From NCBI GenBank assembly GCA_000531095.1, contig HG799468.1:1-52044 (forward strand): DNA of 52,044 nucleotides. The letters run 5' to 3'. This document shows positions 42,785-51,328 of this stretch, piece by piece. Within the stretch, counting starts at the first letter, position 1, and every line of letters begins with the position of its first letter. The translations under genes were made by a program, and so were the position numbers. The notes under the pieces were generated by a model. That model was not told the origin of the DNA. It worked only from the letters and a program-made list of their open reading frames with translations, and did not search any database. The DNA comes from Gemmata massiliana (GTDB lineage: Bacteria; Planctomycetota; Planctomycetia; Gemmatales; Gemmataceae).

Positions 42785-44818
42785 TTACCCCGCCTTCATC
42801 TTGCGCTTGGCGCTCCCCTTCCCGTCGACCGGCTCGGCCTCTTCACCATCAATGAAGCGCTTCGCGTCGGGGAGCGCGTCCAGGAAGACGCGGCCGTAGG
42901 GCTTCGTGATAACGCGCGGGTCGAACAGCACCACCATTCCGGTGTCGGTCGCGGTGCGGATCAGGCGCCCGAAACCCTGCTTCAGTTTGATTGCCGCTTG
43001 CGGCACCTGATAGTCCATGAACGGGTTCCCACCGTCCGCCTGGATCGCCTCCAGACGCGCTTCGGTGAGCGGGCGGTCCGGCACCGAGAACGGCAATTTC
43101 GTGATGATGACGTTCGAGAGAGCCTCCCCGCGAACGTCCACGCCTTGCCAGAAGCTGTCCACGCCGAACAGAACCGCTTGTTTCGCGTCGCGGAACTGCT
43201 CCAGGAGCTTCGGCGCGGGGAGCCCGCTCCCCTGAGCGAGCAGCGTGTAACCGTATTTCGCGAACCACGGACCGAGTTGTGCGGCAGCGCGGTTCAGGAA
43301 CCCGTAGCTCGTGAATAGCACGAACGCGCGCCCCTTCGTTCGCGCCACGTAATCGGGGATCTTCTTCAGCACCTCGTCCTCGTACTTCGCGCTCTGCGCG
43401 GACGGGTCCGGCATGTTGCGGAACAGGTGCAGTTCGGCCTGCTTCTGGAAATCGAACGGGCTGCCGAGTTGACTCGTCTTGGCGCAATCGAGTCCGAGGC
43501 GCTTCTGGAACAGTTTGAAGCCCGCTTCGCCCCCAACCGAAAGCGTCGCGCTCGCAAGAACCACGCTCGGTACGCGGTCGTAAAGCTGCGCCTTGAGCGC
43601 CGGGCCGACCTCGATCGGCGCACTGGCGAGCCCCACGCGCGGCACGCGCCCCGGCTTCACCTCGACCCAGTAAACCTGCCCCGGGAGTTCCTGACCCAGC
43701 CACTCTTTCACGCTCTTGGACATCGAATGGAGCCGGTCCCCGCGGCTCGTAAGTTCCAGTTTCTCCTCTTCGGCGTCGCGCCCCTTCGCGAGTTCGTGGA
43801 GCGTGTCACCGAGCTTCGAGAGTTCGCCGCTGAGCGTATCGGGAACGACCTCTTTCTCGCGCACGCGACCGGACCCGCCCATCGAATTGGGGCCGTTCCC
43901 CTTCGGCTGGTTGAGCTGCCACTGGTACACGGACAGGAAGAACTTTTCCGCCGCCTGCCGCGTCGCGTCGAGCTGCGCCACCGCGTCGCCGTCACCGAGC
44001 GTCGCGAGGATCCCCTTCTGCGTGCGCGCGGCGAGCAGTTGGCCCAACAGGTATTCGACCCCGCCCTGCGACACCCCGATCCCGAGATGGTCCGCGGCCA
44101 CGTCTTCGAGCGTGTGCGCCTCATCGAAGATGACCGCGTCGTACTCCGGAAGCACGCCGCCGCCCGATCGCCGGAGGGCTAAATCCGCGAAAAACAGCGC
44201 GTGGTTTACAACGAGGATGTTCGCGCCGAACACGCGCTTCCGTGCCTGAAAGTAGAAGCAGTCCGCCTGGTGCGGGCACTTCCGCCCGAGGCAGTTGCTG
44301 CTGTCGCTCTGCACGAGATCCCAGACCGGCTCGTAGGGCTGCACGGGCAAATCGGACTTACTACCATCGATGGTCTGGCGCGACCACCGACCGATCTGCA
44401 CGAGCTGATCGATCGCGCCCGGGGTGTCGAGCAGCGTACTGGCCTTGGATTGCGACACGCGGAGCCGGCGCAAACTGAGGTAGTTCCCGCGCCCCTTCAC
44501 CAACACCGGGCGGTAATCCCCGGGCAGCACCGATTGGAGAAACGGAAGGTCTTTGCGAATGAGCTGTTCTTGCAGGCTAATGGTGTGTGTCGAGATGACG
44601 ACTTTGTAGTCCTTGCGCGCACTCACGGCCCGGATCGCGGGAACGAGGTACGCGAAGGACTTCCCTACGCCGGTGCCCGCTTCCACGAGCAGTTGACGCT
44701 TCTTATCGAGCGCGTCGGCCACCGCGTCGGCCATGTCGAGTTGCTGGGGGCGCGACTCGAACCCGGGAAACTTCTTCGCGATCAGCCCGTCCGGGCCGAG
44801 AATCTTACGTGCATCCAT
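42785..44818 (-). CDS. DinG/XPD-like ATP-dependent DNA helicase
   Basis: A 677-residue superfamily 2 helicase, 5'-3' type, used in repair or replication across structured DNA. Walker A is EAGTGVGKS (46-54), motif II DEAH (232-235), and motif [16 protein letters not shown] near residue 610. Three Fe-S cysteines are present at 176, 181 and 187 with the E. coli DinG spacing (x4, x5), but the expected first ligand in KGRxNYLC is Ser115 here ([12 protein letters not shown]). The cluster may be incompletely ligated or use another residue. It lacks an N-terminal exonuclease domain. The downstream zinc-ribbon gene shares its operon. Confidence 0.9.
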   Translation of the reverse strand: MDARKILGPDGLIAKKFPGFESRPQQLDMADAVADALDKKRQLLVEAGTGVGKSFAYLVPAIRAVSARKDYKVVISTHTISLQEQLIRKDLPFLQSVLPGDYRPVLVKGRGNYLSLRRLRVSQSKASTLLDTPGAIDQLVQIGRWSRQTIDGSKSDLPVQPYEPVWDLVQSDSSNCLGRKCPHQADCFYFQARKRVFGANILVVNHALFFADLALRRSGGGVLPEYDAVIFDEAHTLEDVAADHLGIGVSQGGVEYLLGQLLAARTQKGILATLGDGDAVAQLDATRQAAEKFFLSVYQWQLNQPKGNGPNSMGGSGRVREKEVVPDTLSGELSKLGDTLHELAKGRDAEEEKLELTSRGDRLHSMSKSVKEWLGQELPGQVYWVEVKPGRVPRVGLASAPIEVGPALKAQLYDRVPSVVLASATLSVGGEAGFKLFQKRLGLDCAKTSQLGSPFDFQKQAELHLFRNMPDPSAQSAKYEDEVLKKIPDYVARTKGRAFVLFTSYGFLNRAAAQLGPWFAKYGYTLLAQGSGLPAPKLLEQFRDAKQAVLFGVDSFWQGVDVRGEALSNVIITKLPFSVPDRPLTEARLEAIQADGGNPFMDYQVPQAAIKLKQGFGRLIRTATDTGMVVLFDPRVITKPYGRVFLDALPDAKRFIDGEEAEPVDGKGSAKRKMKAG

Positions 44819-44936
44819 GCGGTGATTGTCGCTGCGACGGGAAAACGTGTAAAGGCCGGTTGTTCAATGAGATCGGTTTGTTCCACGGCCCCACTGATAC
44901 TGTAAAGAAAATGGGGTAGCAAAAAAGCCAAGGGAG

Positions 44937-45461
44937 CTACAATTGCACACGATCACCGAACCGGTCCAGTAAGAGCTCCTGCACCGCTTCGGAAAAATGA
45001 TTGTCACTCAACCGGAGATAAGCCAATTGCTATGCCCAGGGCGCCTGTAAGATAGCTCGCGCACCGCGGTCGCTCAAATTAGCGCTCTCCAAACTTAGCC
45101 CACGCAATTCCGGGAATCGCTCACATTTAGCAAGCGATTCTCCTCCCTCGTCACCGATCGGGTTTGCGGACAGATCGAGTGTTCGGAGTTCGGCAGTTTG
45201 TCCGCTTCCCACAAGCAATTCGACTCCGTTCGCCGTCAGACGATTTATTGACAAGCAGAGGGATTCCAGTGATGCCAGCACGGACCCACGCGCGATCTGG
45301 CCCAAGGCGGGGTCCGAGAACCCGCAGCGGAACAAATCCAATTCGCGTAGCGCAGCGAATCGCCCTTCGGCAGGCGCGAGCCAAGTATCGGGACCGCAGC
45401 GGTCGTGCGAGAGGTGCAGTTTGCGGAGTGTTGTGAGCCGCGCACTGTGTCCCACGGCCAA
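44937..45461 (-). pseudogene. Leucine-rich-repeat protein remnant, in-frame amber stop
   Basis: A run of ribonuclease-inhibitor-type LRRs (LRELDLFRCGFSD, LESLCLSINRLTANG, LRTLDLSANPIGDEG, LRGLSLESANLSDRG). The frame is interrupted by TAG at 45030-45032, after QAPWA, yet continues in the same frame for thirty codons with QLAYLRLSDNHFSEAV and a typical end, LLLDRFGDRVQL, before a TAG at 44937-44939. The 5' end is also missing: the frame opens only from a stop at 45489, and the N-terminal domain that such planctomycete LRR proteins carry is absent. TTG at 45461 is the only start. Probably a decaying gene fragment. Confidence 0.75.
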
Positions 45462-45470
45462 CGCGCATAG

Positions 45471-45587
45471 CTGGTCTGTGCCGTCGCCTTACAGCTAGAC
45501 GCGACCGGCTCCGGGAACTGGGGAAAGATCGGCTCGAACACGGCGGAGGTGACGATCGACGAGAACGCACCGCATACAACTAATTAA
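45471..45587 (+). pseudogene. C-terminal remnant of an unknown protein
   Basis: From 45471 an open frame of 38 codons with no start reads CAVALQLDATGSGNWGKIGS and then NTAEVTIDENAPHTTN before TAA at 45585-45587. Its composition is unlike random GC-rich DNA and looks like the beta-rich tail of a secreted protein. It begins where the leucine-rich-repeat fragment ends, so two 5'-truncated genes diverge from a junction near 45470. The family is not recognised. Confidence 0.45.
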
Positions 45588-45663
45588 CAGATGCCACACT
45601 TATTTCACGACTTTTATCCGCACCAACACGATCGCATCCGTTCCAGTCACGTCAACATCACAC

Positions 45664-46857
45664 TCAAAATTGGATCTCGACCATCGAAAAATCGTCGCCC
45701 AGCGTTTCGGAACCGTGCAGCGCCCGAACGTGGGCCAAGAGTTGATCGATGATCGACCCGCCCACCGGCGAGAGCCCCGATACGTGCTCGACAAATTCTT
45801 CAAACGTCCACATACCGCCTTGCGGTAGTTCGATCTCGAACACGCCGTCGCTGTAGATCAGCAACCGGGCGTAGGCGTCCAGTTTGACGACCTCGGACTC
45901 GTACTCGAATTCCGGCACCATGCCGATGGCGAACCCGTGGGACCCGAGTTCCTGGCGCCGCGCGTGCTCCTCCGACGGTCCCGTGAACAGCAGCGTCGCC
46001 GGGTGCCCCGCGTTGCCGAAAACCAGTTCGCGCGAGGCCCGACGGTACACGCCGTACCAGAGCGTGAAATACTTCTCGTTGTGCTTCTCCATCTGGAAGA
46101 TCTGATTCAGCCCCTTCAGCACGGCGACGGGGTCACGGAAATCCGTATTCGGCAAGGAGCGTCCCGTCAGGACGTTCATCGCGGACACCGCCATCAGGGA
46201 CGAACCGACACCGTGACCGCTGACGTCCAGCAAGTAGATGGCCAGGTGGTCGGGATCGAGCCAGTGGTAACCGAACATGTCGCCGCCGAGGTGCATCGAC
46301 GGCACGAAGCGCCAGTCGGTCCGGACGGGCGCTGTGAGTTTCGCCGGGAGGAGCGACTGCACGTACTCCGCGGCCCGCCGGATCTCTTGCGCCAACAGGC
46401 GCTGGCTCTCCTGCAGGAGGCGGGACGCTTCGTTGCGCTCCAGCAGCGTCAGATAGGCGTGCGAGTGGTACCGGATGCGGGCAATCAGTTCGACCTTGTC
46501 CGGCAATTTGACCAGGTAATCATTGGCCCCCAGCGCGAACGCCTGGGCCTTGACGACGGCTTCCTCTTTGCTCGAAAGCACGATCATCGGCGTTTCGCGC
46601 GTCAACGGGTTGACCCGAAAGAACTTGACCAGCATGAGCCCGTCAATGTCCGGCATCACCAGATCCTGGAGGATCACGGTCGGCCGCACCGCGCGCGCCA
46701 CCTCCAGCGCTTTAAGGGGATCCTGACAAAAGTGCAGCTCGATGTCGGTTTCCGTGGCCAACATTCGTCGAACGGATTCGCCGATAATAGTCTGATCGTC
46801 AACCAGTAGCACCTTTATGGCACGATCGATTGTTGCTTCTTTTATCTGCGGTTTCAT
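45664..46857 (-). CDS. WspR-like receiver fused to a SpoIIE/PP2C serine phosphatase
   Basis: A 397-residue response regulator. Receiver 14-135: KVLLVDDQTIIGESVRRML, ILQDLVMPDIDG (phospho-Asp), IVLSSKEE, GANDYLVKLPDKVELIARIR, a set of segments that closely follows the WspR receiver of Pseudomonas. A short coiled linker (about 135-170) leads to a SpoIIE-type PP2C domain with the metal motifs GGDMFG, LLDVSGHGVG and GDDFS, all intact. WspR itself ends in GGDEF; here the output is a Ser/Thr phosphatase, which normally dephosphorylates STAS anti-anti-sigma proteins. It is divergent from the chemosensory operon starting at 47162. The ATG at 46857 was chosen, because the receiver begins right after it. 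Confidence 0.9.
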   Translation of the reverse strand: MKPQIKEATIDRAIKVLLVDDQTIIGESVRRMLATETDIELHFCQDPLKALEVARAVRPTVILQDLVMPDIDGLMLVKFFRVNPLTRETPMIVLSSKEEAVVKAQAFALGANDYLVKLPDKVELIARIRYHSHAYLTLLERNEASRLLQESQRLLAQEIRRAAEYVQSLLPAKLTAPVRTDWRFVPSMHLGGDMFGYHWLDPDHLAIYLLDVSGHGVGSSLMAVSAMNVLTGRSLPNTDFRDPVAVLKGLNQIFQMEKHNEKYFTLWYGVYRRASRELVFGNAGHPATLLFTGPSEEHARRQELGSHGFAIGMVPEFEYESEVVKLDAYARLLIYSDGVFEIELPQGGMWTFEEFVEHVSGLSPVGGSIIDQLLAHVRALHGSETLGDDFSMVEIQF

Positions 46858-47161
46858 CGTCAGTTCCGTTTGGCCACAGCCCGTCACTTGTTAGAAGCGA
46901 TCCCCGAAGATTGAACCGGGAATGTGCCGCGCGCGACGACGTTTGCGATCGCCCGACGGCGCGGGTTCCGGCCGTTGCTGTCACACGCACGCTTCAATTG
47001 CATTGCTGCTGGATTGTAGCGATTATAGCGGACCAAGATTGGCGATTGGGCAAAATAGGAGGCATGGGGAGATTTCTCTTGCGCATCCCGTGGTACCTTT
47101 GGGACAATTTGACATCCCTAAAAATATCCACGGGCTCTGACCCTCTCGGGAGACGATCGCG
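46858..47161. other. Divergent intergenic region of the chemosensory locus
   Basis: About 300 bases that must carry the promoters of the phosphatase gene and of the hpt-cheA-cheW-mcp operon. An AT-rich patch (47010-47060) with TATAGC-type words is the likely promoter area. AGGAGG at 47058-47063 stands one base before an ATG, too close to serve as its ribosome-binding site. Confidence 0.4.
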
Positions 47162-47878
47162 ATGGGCGGCGAGGACACGGGCGATCTCGCGATGCTCGAG
47201 TTGTTCCGGGCGGAGCTGGACAGCCATTTGCCCGTTCTCAGCGAGGGACTGCTGGCGCTTGAAAAGAACAGTGACCAGCCCAAGTGGTTCGAGGCGATGA
47301 TGCGTGCGGCCCATTCCATCAAGGGCGCCGCCCGTATCGTTGGCGTTGAGGGGGCCGTGCGGGTCGCACACGTTCTGGAAGACTGCTTCGTCGCCGCTCA
47401 GCAACGGGACATCCGCCTCGGTCCCGGTGCGGTCGACGTGTTGCTCCGCGGGGTCGATGTGCTCGGGAGCGTTTCACGAACCAGCGCGCCGCCGCTTACG
47501 GACGCGGCCCTCAGCGAAATCGTCGCTGCGATTGCCGCTCTGCGCCAGCAGAAGGAGCCCGAACTCGCGCCGCCAACGGGTTCCGTTTTGTTGGAATTGC
47601 CGGACCTGGTCGCGGCCGGCTGCGAGCACCTGCGCCGGCAACTCGTTGAGCACCGGCAGCGCGGGATCACGTCTTACTGCCTCGACTTCGACCACGTTCG
47701 CGAGATCGAACCGGCCGCTCTGACGGTGCTCGCGCTCTTTGCTCGCGTGCCGTGCCGCGACGGGTCCGCGCCGCGCGTCGAAGTGACGCGCGCGCGGCCC
47801 GAGGTGTGCCGCGTTCTGCGCCTCACCGGTCTCGACGCATCTTGGACGGTGCGGCCGGGGCAGGAGCAACGAGTATGA
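47162..47878 (+). CDS. Hpt-STAS fusion protein
   Basis: A 238-residue two-domain protein. Residues 10-115 are a histidine phosphotransfer domain with the acceptor His in AAHSIKGAARIVG (about residue 50). Residues 135-232 match a STAS domain: LDFDHVREIEPAALTVLALF in place of the usual I-D-S-S-G-L segment, and the typical end RPEVCRVLRLTGLDASWTV. The serine that anti-sigma kinases phosphorylate is replaced (E-P-A-A), so this STAS cannot be switched in the standard way and may be a binding module. GGGAG sits 9 bases before the ATG. The stop overlaps the start of the hybrid cheA gene (ATGA), so the two are coupled. Confidence 0.82.
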   Translation: MGGEDTGDLAMLELFRAELDSHLPVLSEGLLALEKNSDQPKWFEAMMRAAHSIKGAARIVGVEGAVRVAHVLEDCFVAAQQRDIRLGPGAVDVLLRGVDVLGSVSRTSAPPLTDAALSEIVAAIAALRQQKEPELAPPTGSVLLELPDLVAAGCEHLRRQLVEHRQRGITSYCLDFDHVREIEPAALTVLALFARVPCRDGSAPRVEVTRARPEVCRVLRLTGLDASWTVRPGQEQRV

Positions 47879-50772
47879 TCTCGACAAATCCGGAACTTCT
47901 GAACGAATTCGTCGGCGAATCCCGTGAGCACCTCACCACCGTTGCCGAGGAACTGCTCGCGCTCGAAAAGGCGAGCGGGGCGGACCGGCAGCAGCGGCTC
48001 GATCGGCTGTTTCGCGCCGTTCACTCCGTCAAAGGATCCGCCGGCCTGGTCGGGTGCCACCAGATCGCGGACCTGGCGCACTCGCTGGAAACGATTTTCG
48101 ACCGCGCCCGCCAGGGCACACTCGCGCAGACCGCGCATCTGACTGATGGTTTGCTGACCGGTGCGGATCTGATCCGCGCGCTACTCGACGACGCGGCCAA
48201 CAGCAACGACGTAGACATTGGCGACGCGATTGCGCGGCTGGAGGGCTTGCTCACCGAATCACCCGCGCCACACTCGGAAGTCGCGGTCGCGCACGCTCTC
48301 CGGGTCGATCTGGACGCTTACGTCCGTCGAACGGGCCACTCACTCACTCGCTTTTTTGCCGACCTGGAAGCAAACGGTCTGGTGCGCGAGCCGCGCCTGG
48401 TTCTTCCCGAACACGACATCAGTAAGGGATTGCCGGACGGCCCCGTTAGCTACGAGTGCCAGTACACCTCAATGGTTCCGCTCGAACGTCTGGCCGAGCA
48501 ACTCCGGTTGCAATTGACCGAGTTCAATGCCGCGGTACCAGAACCCCCGGAGCCAAAACCCGCAGCGCCCGAACCCCCGGAGCCCGAACCGCCTGCCGCA
48601 GAAGACACAGAGCCACCGGTTATTGCCCGAGCGGAGCCGGCCAGTAGGCCCGAGGCCGAGCGGCCGAGCAGCGTGCGCATCAGCGTGCAAATTCTGGATC
48701 GCCTGATGAACCTGGCCGGTGAACTGGTCCTGGTTCGCAACCAGGCCATGCAAGCGGCCGACCCGACTGATGCGCAAATGCGGCAGATCGTTCAGCGTCT
48801 CAACGGCGTGACGACCGACGTCCAACAGGTCGTCATGCTCACGCGGATGCAACCGGTCGGCAACCTCTTCTCCAAGTTCTCGCGGCTCGTTCGGGACGTG
48901 TCCCGCAAACTGGGCAAGCAGATCGAATTGACCACGCGCGGCACGGAAGTCGAACTGGACAAGGCTATTCTGGAAGAACTCGCCGACCCGCTGACGCACC
49001 TGGTTCGCAACTGCTGTGACCACGGCATCGAGAAACCGGCCGAGCGCATCGCCGCCGGGAAGGTTCCCCAGGGGCACGTCCTGCTTCACGCCCACCACGA
49101 GGGCGGGCAGATCCGCATCGAGGTCCGCGACGACGGCCGCGGCATCGATCCGCAGCGCGTGCGCCGCAAGGCCCTCGAGCGCGGGCTGAAATCCGCGGCC
49201 GAGCTGGGCATCCTGAGCGACACGGAGTTGCAAGCGCTCGTCCTCTTGCCCGGCTTCTCCACCGCGGACGACGTCACCGAGTTGTCCGGGCGCGGCGTGG
49301 GCATGGACGTCGTGCGCACCAACATCGAGCACCTCGGCGGCAACCTGCAGATCGAATCGGTACCCGGCCGGGGCACGTGCATGCACTTGCGCCTGCCGCT
49401 CACGCTGGCCATCATCCCGTGCCTGACCGTGGTAGTCGGCGACCAGCGCTACGCCATCGCGCAGAAGGATCTGGAAGAACTCGTCTGCCTGAACGGGCGG
49501 GCCGGGTCCGGGAAGGTCGAGCACACACACGACCAGGAGGTTTATCGCCTTCGCGGTCGGCTCTTGCCGCTCGTTCGGCTCGGCGAGGTGCTGGCGCGGC
49601 CCGAGCCGTTCACGGCCGCGACCCGGGCGGAGGTCCTGCACCGGCACCGCGACCAGGCGCCGGGGCTGACGTACATCGCCGTCGTCAAGGTGGGGAGCGA
49701 GCGCTTCGGGCTGGTGGTGGACCGCTTGCTCAACACCGAAGAGATCGTCGTCAAGTCGATCCACCCGCTCCTGAAACCGCTGCGCTGTTATTCGGGTTCA
49801 ACGATTATGGGCGACGGCCGCGTGGCGCTCATCCTCGACATCGAGGGCATCGCCCGGCACGCCGGCGTGTCCTTCGAGAGCGCGCGCCAGACGGTGGCGG
49901 TGCGCGGCGCCGGCGAGACGGAATCGCAGACGGTTCTGCTCTTCCAGTACGGCCCGCGCGAACAGTTCGCCATCCCCGTCGTCATGATCCGGCGCATCGA
50001 AGAGATCCGGGTCTCGGGGATCGAGCGCGTCGGTGACCGCGAATTCTGGAACCTCCACGGGCAGGCGGTCCGCGTGCTCCGGCTCGACAACTACCTGAAG
50101 GTCTCGCCGCCGGTCGAGTCGGACACCATGTACCTGCTCCTGCCGAAGAACGTGCGCCAGCCGATGGGGATCCTGTTGAGCCGGATCCTCGATACCCAGT
50201 CGCTGGCGATCCAAATTGATACCGAGAGTCACCACCAAGACGGGCTCATGGGCACGGCGATCATCCACAACCGCATGACGCTCTTCCCGCACCTGTACCG
50301 ACTGGGCGAGCGCATGGAAGCGGACGACCTCGCCGCCAGTGAGACGCGGACCCGGAAGGCGCCTTCGCGGCGCAAGCGCATCCTCCTCGTCGAGGACACG
50401 CAGTTCTTCCGCCAGGTCGTCAAGAACACTCTGGAGGACGAAGGGTACGAAGTGTTCACCGCGGTCAACGGCGCGCTGGGCCTCCGCGAGATCAGTCAGA
50501 ACCAGTACGACCTCGTGGTTTCGGACATCAACATGCCCGAGATGGACGGCTGGGACATGGCGCGGGCGGTTCGCGAGCAGCTCGGCAACCACGACCTTCC
50601 GATGCTGGCGCTGACCACCCTCAACAGCGACCGCGACCGGAACCGCGCCTTGGAGAGTGGCTTCAACGCCCACGAGGTGAAACTGTCGCGCGAGAGCTTT
50701 TTGGCGACCGTGGCCCGTCTGCTCGCGCCGGGCGCGGGCCCCGCAGCGGGCGAGGAGGGCAAGCATGGATAA
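47875..50772 (+). CDS. CheA-type hybrid kinase with two CheW-like modules and a receiver (WspE-like)
   Basis: A 965-residue chemosensory kinase. P1/Hpt with His50 (AVHSVKGSAGLVG); a second domain (about 130-215) that may replace P2; a Pro/Glu linker (220-262); dimerisation helices (about 264-320); HATPase (HLVRNCCDHGIE at about 375, GRGVGMDVVRTNIEHLGG); a first CheW domain from about 505 (IIPCLTVVVGDQRYAIAQ); a second CheW-like domain (about 685-820); and a receiver with phospho-Asp at about 882 (LVVSDINMPEMDG). The start at 47875 is decided by the ATGA overlap with the Hpt-STAS gene; longer readings are Arg-rich noise. It would phosphorylate its own receiver and the REC-phosphatase encoded upstream. 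Confidence 0.92.
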   Translation: MISTNPELLNEFVGESREHLTTVAEELLALEKASGADRQQRLDRLFRAVHSVKGSAGLVGCHQIADLAHSLETIFDRARQGTLAQTAHLTDGLLTGADLIRALLDDAANSNDVDIGDAIARLEGLLTESPAPHSEVAVAHALRVDLDAYVRRTGHSLTRFFADLEANGLVREPRLVLPEHDISKGLPDGPVSYECQYTSMVPLERLAEQLRLQLTEFNAAVPEPPEPKPAAPEPPEPEPPAAEDTEPPVIARAEPASRPEAERPSSVRISVQILDRLMNLAGELVLVRNQAMQAADPTDAQMRQIVQRLNGVTTDVQQVVMLTRMQPVGNLFSKFSRLVRDVSRKLGKQIELTTRGTEVELDKAILEELADPLTHLVRNCCDHGIEKPAERIAAGKVPQGHVLLHAHHEGGQIRIEVRDDGRGIDPQRVRRKALERGLKSAAELGILSDTELQALVLLPGFSTADDVTELSGRGVGMDVVRTNIEHLGGNLQIESVPGRGTCMHLRLPLTLAIIPCLTVVVGDQRYAIAQKDLEELVCLNGRAGSGKVEHTHDQEVYRLRGRLLPLVRLGEVLARPEPFTAATRAEVLHRHRDQAPGLTYIAVVKVGSERFGLVVDRLLNTEEIVVKSIHPLLKPLRCYSGSTIMGDGRVALILDIEGIARHAGVSFESARQTVAVRGAGETESQTVLLFQYGPREQFAIPVVMIRRIEEIRVSGIERVGDREFWNLHGQAVRVLRLDNYLKVSPPVESDTMYLLLPKNVRQPMGILLSRILDTQSLAIQIDTESHHQDGLMGTAIIHNRMTLFPHLYRLGERMEADDLAASETRTRKAPSRRKRILLVEDTQFFRQVVKNTLEDEGYEVFTAVNGALGLREISQNQYDLVVSDINMPEMDGWDMARAVREQLGNHDLPMLALTTLNSDRDRNRALESGFNAHEVKLSRESFLATVARLLAPGAGPAAGEEGKHG

Positions 50773-51241
50773 GACCACGGAGCGGGCCGGAACCGGCCAC
50801 TACTGCACGTTTCGCCTGGCCCGGCGGTTGTTCGGGTTCAACATCCTCGCGGTCAAGGAAGTCAACACGCAGACAACGTTCACCCCGATCCCGCACGCGC
50901 CGCCCGAGGTCTGCGGTTATGTGAACCTGCGCGGCAACATCGTGCTCGTACTCGATCTGCGGTTGCTACTCGGCATGGAACCGGTCGCGCGGACCCCCGA
51001 GAGCCGATTGATCATTTTCAAAGCCGCGGTGGGCGAATCGTTCGGCGTGCTCGTCGACGCCATTGGCGAGATCGTCACGCTGGACGCTAGCCAGACAGAG
51101 GATTGCCGTCCGGAACTGGAAGGGGCCACGGGCGCGCCGCGTGTTGGCGAATTGATCGGGGGCGTTGGCAAACTGCAAGGCGAACTGGTGATCCTGATAC
51201 AGGCCGAAAAACTGCTGCGTGCGGTAGCAAAAAGTATGTGA
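50765..51241 (+). CDS. CheW-type coupling protein
   Basis: A 158-residue scaffold that links a chemoreceptor to a CheA kinase. One CheW domain: YCTFRLARRLFGFNILAVKE, PIPHAPPEVCGYVNLRGNIV, VLDLRLLLGM, then GVLVDAIGEIVTL and GVGKLQGELVILIQAEKLL. It overlaps the end of the hybrid cheA gene by 8 bases and precedes the chemoreceptor gene, so receptor, coupling protein and kinase are encoded together in one operon. Confidence 0.93.
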   Translation: MDKTTERAGTGHYCTFRLARRLFGFNILAVKEVNTQTTFTPIPHAPPEVCGYVNLRGNIVLVLDLRLLLGMEPVARTPESRLIIFKAAVGESFGVLVDAIGEIVTLDASQTEDCRPELEGATGAPRVGELIGGVGKLQGELVILIQAEKLLRAVAKSM

Positions 51242-51328
51242 CGGGGAACATGAGGGTTCGCACTCGGGCCGATGGATTCCGCCCCGACGGTGGGCGACGC
51301 ATCCAACTTGAATCTGGAATTTGCACCC

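Noticed and set aside
47058-47066. AGGAGG followed by ATG upstream of the Hpt-STAS gene
   Set aside because: Spacing of one base is too short and the frame that follows is Arg/Ser-rich; the ATG at 47162 with GGGAG is the better start.
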